Below, one piece after another: positions 30,587 through 41,154 of a stretch of 64,000 bases of DNA. The notes under the pieces were generated by a model that did no database searches, was not told the DNA's origin, and saw only the letters and a list, made by a program, of their open reading frames with translations. Both the position numbers and the translations under genes were made by a program. This DNA is from Archaeoglobales archaeon (GTDB lineage Archaea > Halobacteriota > Archaeoglobi > Archaeoglobales > Archaeoglobaceae): contig QMZC01000001.1 of assembly GCA_003662995.1 (NCBI GenBank), forward strand, positions 1 through 64,000. Reading direction: 5' to 3'. How positions within the stretch are numbered: position 1 is the first letter of the stretch; every line of letters starts with the position of its first letter.

Positions 30587-31561
30587 TCATCTATATCCCT
30601 CGAGAATCTCCGCCTTCCTAATCAACTGTTTTAGTTTGTCCATCCCTATCTTTGCCAGAAACTCCTCGTGGTTGTCAACGGAGTAAACGTATTCCTCCAA
30701 ATACTTCTGCATGGCATTGTCATCGGCAATCGATGTAAGCATTAGGTAATGCTCAGAATCCATCTCGTAGTAGCCTTGTGTGCCTCCAGGATAGGCACCA
30801 AATGGAGCATGAACAACGGCATCAACCAAGTAGTAAGGTAGCGTTGTCATCAAAGGATTTTTCCTAAACTCTATCGTCTCAACTATCCTTTCAGCGGATA
30901 TTATTACCTTTTTTGAAGCCATTGCTGTCTCTAACGTTGCCACCGTAGGCCCATAAACCCTTGCGTTTCCGTAAATGTCCGCCTCCTGCACGTGTATTAT
31001 GGCAACATCTGGATTCAATGCTGGCATCAATGCAGTTGGAGTGTTGCTAAAGGGACATCTAACAACTACCGCTCCTGAATGCTTTAGCGTATCAGTACCC
31101 AACAAATTCCTTGCTGCAATAAATGGAATTCCCATCGCCCCAGCAACCAATCTGTACGTAATGCTTCCATTACTCCAATCGTAAACCTTAACCTCCCCGT
31201 TCTGCACCTTTCTCGCTATGTAAGGCCCGAAGCCCAAAAATCCCACATCTATCTTATCAACACAGCCAGCTCCAGAGAGCAGTACTGTTTCCAGCAATGT
31301 AAACTTGGCACAGACCCAAAGATTTTTCTTTCTTTGCCTAATTATTTCTCTTATTAGACTTTGTGGACCCCTTGTAAGCGATGAAAAGTCGTACGCTAAG
31401 TAGTCTCCATTGCTAACGAATTTCTTTACAGCTTCTCTCTCATCCATCAGCTTGTCTTTCATCTCCCTGTTTTTCTTATCTCTCACGTACTCTCTAAAGT
31501 CATCGGGATGTATGTAGTGGATTTCCGCTTCACCCCTCTCGATGATTTCGATAAAATCCAT
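30587..31561 (-). CDS. CoA-transferase alpha subunit (glutaconate type)
   Basis: The first subunit of the CoA-transferase, about 324 residues. The nucleotide-fold motif FLGFGPYIARKVQNGEVKV, then GIPFIAARNLLGTDTLKHSG and DVAIIHVQEADIYGNARVYGP, are characteristic of glutaconate-CoA-transferase-like alpha subunits. An AAGGTGAT site lies 4 bases before ATG 31561 (MDFIEII). In anaerobic archaea, such pairs activate short or branched organic acids by exchange with acetyl-CoA or succinyl-CoA; the acid here is not known. Confidence 0.85.
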   Translation of the reverse strand: MDFIEIIERGEAEIHYIHPDDFREYVRDKKNREMKDKLMDEREAVKKFVSNGDYLAYDFSSLTRGPQSLIREIIRQRKKNLWVCAKFTLLETVLLSGAGCVDKIDVGFLGFGPYIARKVQNGEVKVYDWSNGSITYRLVAGAMGIPFIAARNLLGTDTLKHSGAVVVRCPFSNTPTALMPALNPDVAIIHVQEADIYGNARVYGPTVATLETAMASKKVIISAERIVETIEFRKNPLMTTLPYYLVDAVVHAPFGAYPGGTQGYYEMDSEHYLMLTSIADDNAMQKYLEEYVYSVDNHEEFLAKIGMDKLKQLIRKAEILEGYR

Positions 31562-31636
31562 TCTATCACCTTGACAAAGAAAAATCAATTTTTATTTAAC
31601 TCTTGCTTTTTGTGGTTGTTTTATCATTAACAATTG

Positions 31637-32287
31637 TCAATCCTCAAAACCATGCTCACCAACTAATGGTACAAACCTTACAGCACCCCAGTTTTCTTTT
31701 TTAATTTTACCCTTTTCATCCTTCTCCACCACATACAGGTGTTGAGTGAAGTCACCAACTGGTATGACAAGCTTGCCCCCAACTTTAAGCTGTTCTATCA
31801 AAGGCTCAGGTATTTTTGGAGCTGAAGCTGTCACGTATATTTTGTCGTATGGAGCCTCTTTTTCATAACCTTTACTCCCATCTCCTACTACAACCTTAAC
31901 ATTGTCATATCCTAAAGCCTCCAAATTTCTTTTAGCCGTTTCAGCCAATTCGGGAATCCTTTCAATGGCTATAACTTTGCCTTCCCTCCCAACAATTTCG
32001 GCAACGACGGCTGCATGATAACCGCAACCAGCTCCAACCTCTAAAACCTTGTCTCCCTTTTTCAAATCCAACAATTCACACATTATCGCAACCATGTGGG
32101 GGGCGCTAATCGTTTGACCCTTGCCGATAGGTAAAGGTGTATCAACATAAGCTTCACTTCTATAAGCTGGAGGGATGAAAAGATGTCTTGGAACTTTTTT
32201 CATAGCCTCAACAACCTTATCGCTCAGCTCAAGCTCGTGCCTGAGTCTTTCTATCAACCTCTCTCTCTTCTCCTTAAACTCGTCCAT
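31637..32287 (-). CDS. pcm: Protein-L-isoaspartate O-methyltransferase
   Basis: Pcm methylates damaged isoaspartyl residues to start their repair, which is important at high temperature. [37 protein letters not shown] and the SAM-binding [17 protein letters not shown] are all present. The length of 216 residues is standard. Its start overlaps the 3' end of cobY by 34 bases, so it is probably the third gene of the tgt-cobY-pcm operon. Confidence 0.95.
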   Translation of the reverse strand: MDEFKEKRERLIERLRHELELSDKVVEAMKKVPRHLFIPPAYRSEAYVDTPLPIGKGQTISAPHMVAIMCELLDLKKGDKVLEVGAGCGYHAAVVAEIVGREGKVIAIERIPELAETAKRNLEALGYDNVKVVVGDGSKGYEKEAPYDKIYVTASAPKIPEPLIEQLKVGGKLVIPVGDFTQHLYVVEKDEKGKIKKENWGAVRFVPLVGEHGFED

Positions 32288-32790
32288 AGTTCCTCAGCCT
32301 TTTTTATGTCCCTCTTCGTATTTATGTTTATGGCATCCTTAATATCAATTTTGTAAATAACCTCGTGTTGCTCTTCTTCGATGAAGTATCCGTCGATTAT
32401 GTTTATTCCAACCGGTTTTTGAGATACGGTTTGCAAAGCTTTGACATCGGATTTGAAGTAAAAAGCAACAATATCTTCGATGAGGTTGTCCTTGAAAATA
32501 ACCAAATCAGAGGAGGCAACAATCAAAGGTTCAAATATCCTTAATTCTTTTACGGCTTCCATATAATCTTCAACAAAACCCCTACCCTTTGCTCTGTAGC
32601 ACTCGATTCCTTGGTATTTTAGGTAATTTTCGGTTCTTGACGTGTGGTGTGATGTGACTGCAATTACTTCAAACGCCATTAGATTATCAAGCATGTGGTC
32701 TACCAACCTCCTGCCCAAAACTTCAACTAATGGTTTTTCACCCATTCCAAGCCTTTTCCCTTTTCCACCGCACATTAAGAGGGCAATCAT
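32254..32790 (-). CDS. cobY: Adenosylcobinamide-phosphate guanylyltransferase, CobY type
   Basis: CobY is the archaeal, non-orthologous replacement for CobU: it transfers GMP from GTP to adenosylcobinamide phosphate. The protein has the nucleotidyltransferase start [22 protein letters not shown], the strand [11 protein letters not shown], and a C-terminal [14 protein letters not shown]. The length of about 180 residues matches. Met at 32790 fits the family better than GTG 32802. It starts just after the tgt stop and overlaps pcm. CobS, the enzyme two steps later, is at 61603. Confidence 0.8.
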   Translation of the reverse strand: MIALLMCGGKGKRLGMGEKPLVEVLGRRLVDHMLDNLMAFEVIAVTSHHTSRTENYLKYQGIECYRAKGRGFVEDYMEAVKELRIFEPLIVASSDLVIFKDNLIEDIVAFYFKSDVKALQTVSQKPVGINIIDGYFIEEEQHEVIYKIDIKDAININTKRDIKKAEELWTSLRRRERG

Positions 32791-32810
32791 TTTTCCATTC
32801 ACTCAGCAAA

Positions 32811-34034
<1,224 letters not shown>

Positions 34035-34104
34035 TTAATCTTTGTTTTCGCATCTTTGTCTCTCTATGCAAGCTGTATCGTATTGCAAAGATAAAAATAA
34101 AAAA

Positions 34105-34971
34105 TTAGAATTTGAAGTTTAACATCGCTTCCTGCTTTTTGGGAGAGGGCACAAACTCCACGCCGGGATGCCTTTGCATGAAGGGTTGTGGGTACATCTC
34201 CATAAGCTTGTAAACTTCAGGAGGCACATCAGTTGAGACGTTCAATCCTAGTTCCCTAGCCACTTCAACGGTTATCGGATAATCGTGGGTCCATTTTCCC
34301 TCTGTCAATATCTTTGCGACTTCTTTAGCTCTTTCCTCACCCATCTTGTCTTTTAGAAGGTCGAACACGAATTCTCTAACCTGATTGATTGCTTTCTCAG
34401 CAATATCCGCCAATATCAACGTTTGATCATCAATATCCTTTGGGTCTTTCTTTGAGATTGCGTTTATTATGGAAGGTGCTGGATAATTCATGAGTTGCGG
34501 ATCAACTGGGCCTAACACAGCGTTCGGATCCATTACTATCTCATCGGCAGCCAAAGATATTAGTGTTCCACCACTCATCGCATAGTGGGGAATTATTACT
34601 GTAGTTTTTGCTGGATGCTCCTTTATAGCTCTAGCAATCTGTGTTGCTGCCAAGACCAATCCGCCGGGAGTATGGAGTATTAAATCCAAAGGTTGATCCT
34701 TAGGTGTTGTTCTTATAGCCCTTAAGACTTGCTCGGAGTCCTCAATGTTTATAAATCGGTAAAAGGGAATTCCAAACAAGCCTATACTTTCCTGCCTGTG
34801 AATTAGAGATATGACGTTGCTACCCCTCTTTGAACCAATAGCTCTCATTAAATTTCTCCTTGCAGCCATTAGCTGTCTATACTGGATTTGTGGGGCTAAA
34901 ATTAGGTAAAACAGTAGCAAAAACCAAATCAGGTTTCCAAAAAAGGATAGGGGGTCGTAGTAGTAGTCCAT
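34105..34971 (-). CDS. Membrane-anchored ClpP-fold serine proteinase (SDH family)
   Basis: A serine dehydrogenase proteinase (PF01972-like) of 288 residues. An N-terminal membrane helix (FFGNLIWFLLLFYLIL) precedes a ClpP-like domain. LILHTPGGLVLAATQIARAI forms the oxyanion region, and the nucleophilic Ser is in HYAMSGGTLISLAADEI. MDPNAVLGPVDPQL is also conserved. It probably trims membrane proteins. A separate NfeD-type ClpP protease lies 4 kb away at 38165. The gene stands alone; 187 bases separate it from the crotonase gene. Confidence 0.85.
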   Translation of the reverse strand: MDYYYDPLSFFGNLIWFLLLFYLILAPQIQYRQLMAARRNLMRAIGSKRGSNVISLIHRQESIGLFGIPFYRFINIEDSEQVLRAIRTTPKDQPLDLILHTPGGLVLAATQIARAIKEHPAKTTVIIPHYAMSGGTLISLAADEIVMDPNAVLGPVDPQLMNYPAPSIINAISKKDPKDIDDQTLILADIAEKAINQVREFVFDLLKDKMGEERAKEVAKILTEGKWTHDYPITVEVARELGLNVSTDVPPEVYKLMEMYPQPFMQRHPGVEFVPSPKKQEAMLNFKF

Positions 34972-35158
34972 GTTGGTGTTTTACAAAAAATAAAATATAA
35001 CAATTTTGGATGCTCTAAATTTTATTTGGTAAAATATACAGCAAACATTATTTACAACCATCCCATCTCTCATTAAGGCATCTATAAGAGCGAAACACCT
35101 AACTCAATAAACCTTGTTAATCTATATGTTGCTGACTTTATTAAAAAATAAATTAGAA

Positions 35159-35935
35159 CTAATCCCTATCTTTTCTAAATTCAGCTTTCCTCTTTTCAAC
35201 GAACGCTTTAATTCCTTCTTTGGCATCCTCAGTTGCAAATGATAGTCCAAACAAGTCCCTCTCATACTGTAAACCATCCTTTAAACCCATTCTGTATCCT
35301 CTGTTTACCGCCTGTTTTATAAAACCAACAGCATACGGTGATTTTGATTTAATCGACTCTGCGAGCTTTTGAACCTCCTCCTCAAGCTTGTCGGCAGGAA
35401 CAACCTTGTTAACCAGTCCAAGCCTCTCAGCCTCCATAGCAGAAATTCTCTCAGCAGTCAAACAGAGTTCCATCGCCTTCTTCCATCCCACCAACCTTGA
35501 AAGTCTCTGTGTGCCACCTAAGCCAGGGATGATCCCTAAATTGATCTCGGGCTGTCCAAAGCTCGCATTTTCGCTTGCTACTATTATGTCGCAAGCCATC
35601 GCAATTTCACACCCTCCGCCTAGGGCATATCCATTTACAGCAGCAATTACTGGAACATCTAAGTCTTCCATCTCCTCCAGAGTTTTACCCAATTCTGATA
35701 TTATTTCCCTTGCCTTGACAAAATCACTCTCTGAAAACATTTTGATGTCTGCACCAGCGCAAAAAGCCTTACCTACGCCAGTTATAACAACAACTCTGAT
35801 ATCCTTTTCACTCTTGACTTTCTCAACTAGCTCTTTGAAAGCTTTTGCAACATCCTCGTTTATTGCATTTAGAGCCTCAGGTCTATTCAACCTAACCCAC
35901 AGAATCCCGTCCTTCTTCTCGAACTCAACCGCCAT
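35159..35935 (-). CDS. Enoyl-CoA hydratase/crotonase family protein
   Basis: A crotonase-fold enzyme of 258 residues. Both catalytic regions are visible: FCAGADIKMF near residue 60, and ALGGGCEIAMACD near residue 110 with the first Glu. The second Glu is in FGQPEINLGIIPGLGGTQRL near residue 140. It most likely hydrates 2-enoyl-CoA, for example crotonyl-CoA, in beta-oxidation or butyrate-type metabolism. No partner enzyme is adjacent, so the exact substrate is not known. Confidence 0.9.
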   Translation of the reverse strand: MAVEFEKKDGILWVRLNRPEALNAINEDVAKAFKELVEKVKSEKDIRVVVITGVGKAFCAGADIKMFSESDFVKAREIISELGKTLEEMEDLDVPVIAAVNGYALGGGCEIAMACDIIVASENASFGQPEINLGIIPGLGGTQRLSRLVGWKKAMELCLTAERISAMEAERLGLVNKVVPADKLEEEVQKLAESIKSKSPYAVGFIKQAVNRGYRMGLKDGLQYERDLFGLSFATEDAKEGIKAFVEKRKAEFRKDRD

Positions 35936-36042
35936 AAGTTAGAAATTAATTCAAAATTATTATGTTTTTTGATTTTTATGTTGTTTTGCTTAGGTAGAAA
36001 AGTGATTAATAAAAAGAAAAACAAATTAAAAACTACAAAAAA

Positions 36043-36381
36043 TTAAGCACTCATCTTCTTTGCTTGTTGCTCTGCTATATCTCCAACCACCGGCAATTTA
36101 AACCATTCGCCTTGGTAAGCCTTGAATATACACACTATCCACACGACAAAGGCGATCAGGTTTACTAGTAGCGATAGTGACCATCCGATGAGTGGTATGT
36201 AGCTCAAGATGAAGCTTACAATCCATAGAACTGCGAACACTATTATTGATTGCATTGCATGGAATTTTACGAAGTCACTTTCCTTTTCCAATATAAAGAA
36301 AACAATCCCTGTGATTATGCCTAACACATAGCTCAAAGCTCCTGCAACGTTTTCATCCAAACCTGTTGATGATTTTGCCAT
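36043..36381 (-). CDS. DUF4870-type membrane protein
   Basis: A 112-residue protein with three membrane helices. GALSYVLGIITGIVFFILEKE followed by FVKFHAMQSI is the DUF4870 signature. The function is unknown. It starts 9 bases after the stop of the lipoprotein gene on the same strand, so the two form a small envelope operon. Confidence 0.75.
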   Translation of the reverse strand: MAKSSTGLDENVAGALSYVLGIITGIVFFILEKESDFVKFHAMQSIIVFAVLWIVSFILSYIPLIGWSLSLLVNLIAFVVWIVCIFKAYQGEWFKLPVVGDIAEQQAKKMSA

Positions 36382-36389
36382 GCTATCAC

Positions 36390-36911
36390 TTATTGACCCT
36401 TACTCCAGCCAACTGTAATCTCTTGTTCACCAATTGTTCCACCAATCATAAGCACTTCGTTTTGACCCTTTATGAACATAATTCCAAAACCATCGCTCTC
36501 TATTCCACTGTATTGTACCTTGTAACCTTTACTTTCGATTGCGTTTTTCAAAGCTTCCATATCTTCAGCTTTAACTGTTCTTTTTACAACATACAGAATT
36601 CCTGCTCCCATACCACCTTGACCACTGCCAGAAACAAACGAAGTAGGTTTAGCACCACCATACACGTCATTTAGTATTGGTCTAACCACTGCATCAATAT
36701 CTTTTGCATCCCCAGACAACGGAATTTCAGTAGCCTCAGCGTAAGCATCTTTTTGTGTGCTTTCACTTTCAGGTGCTTGTGTTTCAGTTGGCGTTGGAGT
36801 TGCTTCAGTCTCAGGCTTACTTTCAGGTTTGCTCGAACATCCACTCAATGTAATCCCCAAGGCTAAAAGAGCCAAAACCACTAACAGGATTAGTTTTTTA
36901 TTATTTTTCAT
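36390..36911 (-). CDS. Secreted lipoprotein, function unknown
   Basis: A 173-residue protein with a lipoprotein signal peptide (LLVVLALLALGITLSGC, lipobox LSGC). A Pro/Thr/Glu-rich linker follows (ETEATPTPTETQAPES), then a folded domain of about 110 residues with no recognised family. It would be lipid-anchored on the outer face of the membrane. DUF4870 lies directly downstream. Confidence 0.7.
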   Translation of the reverse strand: MKNNKKLILLVVLALLALGITLSGCSSKPESKPETEATPTPTETQAPESESTQKDAYAEATEIPLSGDAKDIDAVVRPILNDVYGGAKPTSFVSGSGQGGMGAGILYVVKRTVKAEDMEALKNAIESKGYKVQYSGIESDGFGIMFIKGQNEVLMIGGTIGEQEITVGWSKGQ

Positions 36912-37342
36912 TTATTCAACCCCTTTTCTGGGTATCCCTAAATCAAAAATATATATCTTTTTCTGTTTAGTGAACATTAACATCATTATCGTGAGCTTAA
37001 GTGCGTAAAGGAATAACTTTCCATACCGTTACACTTTTCATAGTTAAAAAACTAATAAGGTCTAAATAACTACCCATGAAACACCCAAACGAGAAAAAGA
37101 TGGTCTTGATAAAATCGAGAAGTTGAACTTTTTAAATTCCGATGGTAGCTATCCATAGTGTTGTGAGCTAATTGTAGCTGCCAAAGACTACATCTTAGTA
37201 CCACGAATTGATGGTGAAACGTTTAAAAAGCTCCATTTAAACAAAGTGCAATTACACTTTTTCAATTTCACCTTTACACTTTCAAATACGAAATTAAATT
37301 CTTTAACGAAAATTATATCTTTTAAGAAAATTCCATTAACGT
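36912..37342. other. 431-bp intergenic stretch with weak coding traces
   Basis: No intact gene. On the plus strand, short protein-like pieces appear in different frames: KDGLDKIEKLNFLNSDGSYP near 37090-37155, and ELIVAAKDYILVPRIDGE near 37167-37220. They suggest a decayed gene but are too short to identify. The last 60 bases are AT-rich and probably hold the promoter of the next gene. Confidence 0.35.
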
Positions 37343-37918
37343 ATGGAATTGCTGAAGGCAATATTTGAGACGGCTGAGAGTGGGGACAGAGTCTTAGTAA
37401 CACTACCGGATTTGTACAGCTTTCTGACAATTTCAAGGTCAATAGCGAACTACAGCGACCCGTTCTGGATTCTTTGGAGTGATGCGGCAGTTGAAAGAAT
37501 TAACCATCTGAGTAAAAAATATGGCTTCCCATCGAACGGCGATGCAGTTGTTGTGGAAGCAAGAAAGGACTGCATTTTTCTGAATGAGGTTGAAAAAGTT
37601 AGATTGGATGAACTGCCGAGTATAATTGGTGATTTAACCTACTCCGTTATTATTTCGTTTGGATTGAATTTTTTGAGCATGTACAACCTTAGTTTAAGTA
37701 AAGCCATTGAAGCGATAATGGAGCATGAAAAGGGTTTGTTGTTCAACTGTGTAATAAATAACGATATTGCAAAAAAGCTCATGCCATTTCATGACATCCA
37801 TTTGGAGGTTGTACAGAATGATGCTGTCATTTCTTACCACACATACACAGCAAATCTGAAGTTCAACGTGAGAGATGGAGTTGCAGTACTTTCGGACACA
37901 TTTAGTGTTTACGAATAA
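37343..37918 (+). CDS. Hypothetical protein, possibly degenerate RecA/KaiC-like fold
   Basis: A soluble protein of 191 residues. ESGDRVLVTLPDLYSFLTISRSI and a C-terminal strand pattern recall P-loop-less relatives of KaiC/RecA proteins, but no Walker A motif is present, so this is only a guess. It starts at ATG 37343 after an AT-rich leader and overlaps the DUF357 gene's 3' end by 10 bases on the other strand. Confidence 0.45.
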   Translation: MELLKAIFETAESGDRVLVTLPDLYSFLTISRSIANYSDPFWILWSDAAVERINHLSKKYGFPSNGDAVVVEARKDCIFLNEVEKVRLDELPSIIGDLTYSVIISFGLNFLSMYNLSLSKAIEAIMEHEKGLLFNCVINNDIAKKLMPFHDIHLEVVQNDAVISYHTYTANLKFNVRDGVAVLSDTFSVYE

Positions 37919-38184
37919 TCTAGCAATCCAATTCTCAATCCAATTTCAAGCCAAGCCCATGCCCAGACGACACACTCAAACGCCCTTATTAAATCATTTT
38001 TTTCAAGAAAATAGCGTGTGTCGTCTATGTACGCCTTGATGTTCTCAAAAAACTCTTTTCCGTCTTTATTGGCTTTATTAGCCCTTATTTTCCTGCTTTC
38101 CTCCTCTATTCTCTTGAGCCACCTCAACGTTTCATTTTTAAGTTCGTTCTGCAAGTTCTTATCATCATTCTGGCTTTTTGACAT
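37909..38184 (-). CDS. DUF357 family protein
   Basis: A 91-residue helical protein. The motif AYIDDTRYFLEKNDLIRAFECVVWAWAWLE is shown here in part (DDTRYFLEKNDL, AWAWLEIG) and is typical of the archaeal DUF357 family. It overlaps the nfeD 3' end by 20 bases, so the two are probably translated together. Function unknown. Confidence 0.85.
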   Translation of the reverse strand: MSKSQNDDKNLQNELKNETLRWLKRIEEESRKIRANKANKDGKEFFENIKAYIDDTRYFLEKNDLIRAFECVVWAWAWLEIGLRIGLLDYS

Positions 38185-39448
38185 GCAGAATCAACCCCTC
38201 TCTATCCACAACTACGATCTCATCCCCCCCCTCTAACTCTTCCTCACTCTTTATCTTCCATATCTCCCCCCTAACCTTTGCAAAACCTTTGCCATTCTCA
38301 AAAGAAACGACTTCTCCTTTCTCACCGATAATAGCCTCTCCACCAACCTTTTTCTCAACTTTTTTGAGCTGAACTACTTTAATCAGCAAGAATGTAACAA
38401 CTATTGCCAAACCCAAGCTTATACCAGCAATCAACATTGGAAACGTATTGTAAAATTCTTTTGGCATCAAAGGCTCTTGGAAGAGCATTATCGCTCCCAG
38501 AGTTACACATATTACTGATGCTGCCCCTAAAATGCCATAAGTCGGCGTCAACAATTCTGCAATCAAAAATATTATGCCTGCGATTATGAGCATAATTGAG
38601 ACATAGTTTAGGCTCAAAAAACCGAGTCCGACTAACGAAAGTATCAGGCATATCGCTCCAATTGTTTCAGGCAGTATGCCTGGAGAAGTAAATCCAAAAA
38701 TCAGGCCATACAACCCAATTAAAAACAAAATGGTTGCTACTTGTGGATTGGATAGGATCTCATAAATGCTTGCCTGAAGGGGCTTTTTTATCCTGATAAC
38801 TTCGATAGTATCAAAATGAAGCGTTACGTTTTTCCCATCCAACTTAACTTGCCACCCATTCAACTTTTTAAACAGTTCATCCTTTGAATCTGCTAGAACA
38901 TCAATCACCCCTCTCTCATAAGCTTCTCTTGCCGATAAACTCAAACTTTCCGTTACGAACTTTTCTACAACATCAATGGGTCTTCCCCTTTTCTCGGCAA
39001 TACTCCTTATGTAGCTGGCAATGTAGTTGACGGTTTTATTCTCAATTCTTTGGCCCAAATAATCACTCGTTATTGGTGTTGCCGCACCCACTGACGTTCC
39101 ATTGCTCATTACTGCGATATTTCCAGAAATTAGGATGAAAGAGCCGGCAGATGCGGAAAAAGCTCCTTGCGGGTAAACGTATGTTATAACTGGAATTTTA
39201 CTGTTGAGTATTTGGGAAACTATTTTTTCTGTTGACATGACCAACCCACCGGGAGTGTTTAATACTACTAATATCGCATCAGCATTTTCTTTTTCAGCAA
39301 TGTTAAATGCGTGGTTGATGTGAATGACAGTGCCTTCATTTATTTCACCATTTATCTCAACCTCTACAATTTTTGCAGCTTTTGCATTCACAGAAAGGGA
39401 AAACGAAAGTATGAAAAGTACAAAGATGAGGAGCCTAATCCAGCCCAT
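38165..39448 (-). CDS. NfeD-type membrane-bound ClpP-class protease
   Basis: A signal peptide or first helix (LLIFVLFILSFSLSVNAKA) is followed by a ClpP-like domain (LVVLNTPGGLVMSTEKI, nucleophile region FSASAGSFILISG, then GAATPITSDYLG). Four or five membrane helices and a C-terminal OB-fold NfeD domain (GEVVSFENGKGFAKVRGE) complete it. In the archaeal relative PH1510 this type cleaves the stomatin partner. No stomatin gene is adjacent; DUF357 overlaps downstream. Met 39448 after TAGGATT is preferred over TTG 39466. Confidence 0.88.
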   Translation of the reverse strand: MGWIRLLIFVLFILSFSLSVNAKAAKIVEVEINGEINEGTVIHINHAFNIAEKENADAILVVLNTPGGLVMSTEKIVSQILNSKIPVITYVYPQGAFSASAGSFILISGNIAVMSNGTSVGAATPITSDYLGQRIENKTVNYIASYIRSIAEKRGRPIDVVEKFVTESLSLSAREAYERGVIDVLADSKDELFKKLNGWQVKLDGKNVTLHFDTIEVIRIKKPLQASIYEILSNPQVATILFLIGLYGLIFGFTSPGILPETIGAICLILSLVGLGFLSLNYVSIMLIIAGIIFLIAELLTPTYGILGAASVICVTLGAIMLFQEPLMPKEFYNTFPMLIAGISLGLAIVVTFLLIKVVQLKKVEKKVGGEAIIGEKGEVVSFENGKGFAKVRGEIWKIKSEEELEGGDEIVVVDREGLILHVKKPE

Positions 39449-39537
39449 AATCCTACTGTACAACATAGGTATAAATTTTTATCGTAGGGAAAAAGAATAA
39501 AACTAAACAAAAAACAAAAACAAAAATTAGTTAAATG

Positions 39538-41010
39538 CTAAACCTGCTCAACCTTTTGCACAACCTTAGCCTCCACTCCATAAAAAACTGCGTAAGCTAT
39601 TGTTGAAGCTATCAAACCTGGAACAACCGGATAAATCCAGTACGTCTTGTAATACAGTAGATACCATGCTATTGAAACTACAACAGCTACAATCATTGAA
39701 GCGATTGCTGGCATCTTTGCTGGTTTTTCTAAGTACAATGCAGCAACCAATGGAATTAGAAATGCGGCAGTTATTACTGAGAAGCTTAACCCAACTATCA
39801 CTACTATGTAGCCTGGAGGCTTTATTGCCAGAATTAAAGGTATTAAAGCAAATACGAATACGCTCAACCTTGTAAGCTTTAAAGCCAAGCTATCGCTTAT
39901 CCTCACACCAACCTGAACTATATCTCTAACAAACGAAGTTGCTAATACGTGGAGCAACGAATTAATAGTGCTCATTGCAGCAGCTATGACCGCTGTTAGC
40001 AGTAAAGCGTTTATGCCTATAGGAAACAACTTCATCGCTATGAATGGAACAACTAAGTCGGGATTTTTCATGTACTTTACTGGATCATCGTAGTTTGGAA
40101 TTATCAACCATCCAAAGGGGCCGATGCTGAAAACGCATATTGCAAACAAGCCAATAATCAGGGGTGTTAGAATCATGCCCTTAGCTATAACCCTATCATC
40201 CCTTGCAGCAATAAATCTGACGACAAGTTGTGGACTTGCAAGTTGGGCGATGCTGATTGCGAATGTTAAGCTTAGAATAAACGGTATGACCATTCCCGCC
40301 TTCATTATTGGTGGCGGAGCTAACTTTCCGAATTCAAACAAGTCTTTTCCATTTATTATACTGTCAACACTCTGCAAGGAATTTATAGCGTTTATAGGGC
40401 CGCTTAAGTAAATCATTAGTGTTATGAACAATGCTATACCACCAAACAAAATCAGCAGTCCTTGGATTAAATCCGTCATAACAACAGCCCTAAATCCGCC
40501 AATGGCTGTGTAAAGCATTACAACTATGCCTGTTATGATCAACCCCGTTTTGTAGTCCAGATTGAGCATCACTTCGAACAGATTTCCTGCCCCCTTGTAG
40601 ATGGAGATCATGTAGAATTGGAAGAAGAACAGGATTACCAAAGCAGCAACAACTTGAGCGATTCTGCCGTACTTCATCTTAAAAAGCTCTGGGATTGTTA
40701 AGGCGCCATGCTTATCGGCTAACTTCTTCATTGGTGGAGCTATTAAAATCCATGCAGAAATTGCAAATAGGACGTGGAAAAATATTAGGAAGGCTGACCA
40801 TTGAAAACCTGCTAAGAATCCAAAACCGCCACCTCCGAGAAACGCTGCTGTGCTGAAGTACGTTGCAAAGAATGAGAAGCTAACAACCAAAACACCTAAA
40901 TTTTTCCCAGCCAAGTAAAAGTCGAGTAAACCCTTGGTTTTTCTGTATTCGTAGATCCCGATGAAAATCATCAAGATTATGTAAGCCACAAACACAGCTT
41001 CAATTATCAT
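39538..41010 (-). CDS. Sodium:solute symporter family protein
   Basis: A multi-pass transporter of about 490 residues with some 13 membrane helices. The SSS family features are visible: FSFFATYFSTAAFLGGGGFGF early, GGFRAVVMTDLIQG in the middle, and AAAMSTINSLLHVLATSFVRD late. The likely solute is an organic acid, because the gene follows a CoA ligase gene. An AGAGGT site points to ATG 41010 (41016 is the alternative). A 28-residue membrane peptide gene lies 30-36 bases upstream on the same strand. Confidence 0.85.
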   Translation of the reverse strand: MIIEAVFVAYIILMIFIGIYEYRKTKGLLDFYLAGKNLGVLVVSFSFFATYFSTAAFLGGGGFGFLAGFQWSAFLIFFHVLFAISAWILIAPPMKKLADKHGALTIPELFKMKYGRIAQVVAALVILFFFQFYMISIYKGAGNLFEVMLNLDYKTGLIITGIVVMLYTAIGGFRAVVMTDLIQGLLILFGGIALFITLMIYLSGPINAINSLQSVDSIINGKDLFEFGKLAPPPIMKAGMVIPFILSLTFAISIAQLASPQLVVRFIAARDDRVIAKGMILTPLIIGLFAICVFSIGPFGWLIIPNYDDPVKYMKNPDLVVPFIAMKLFPIGINALLLTAVIAAAMSTINSLLHVLATSFVRDIVQVGVRISDSLALKLTRLSVFVFALIPLILAIKPPGYIVVIVGLSFSVITAAFLIPLVAALYLEKPAKMPAIASMIVAVVVSIAWYLLYYKTYWIYPVVPGLIASTIAYAVFYGVEAKVVQKVEQV

Positions 41011-41045
41011 TTTCATCTACCTCTTTTTGCGCAACAACTCAAATA

Positions 41046-41132
41046 TCACACCCTCTTTGCTTTTCTCAAAGCTACAACAAATCCGAAAATCATCAAACAG
41101 ATTGATGCGATGTAAGTTGCAATAATAACCAC
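41046..41132 (-). CDS. 28-residue membrane peptide before the symporter
   Basis: A perfect GGAGGTGG site (41137-41144) precedes GTG 41132 by 4 bases. The product reads MVIIATYIASICLMIFGFV, then VALRKAKRV: one membrane helix with a positive tail. Its position directly upstream of a sodium:solute symporter matches the small accessory peptides known beside SSS transporters. It is too short for standard gene calls. It starts about 20 bases after the stop of the CoA ligase gene, so ligase, peptide and symporter probably form one operon. Confidence 0.7.
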   Translation of the reverse strand: MVIIATYIASICLMIFGFVVALRKAKRV

Positions 41133-41154
41133 AAAACCACCTCCAATTAATAAA

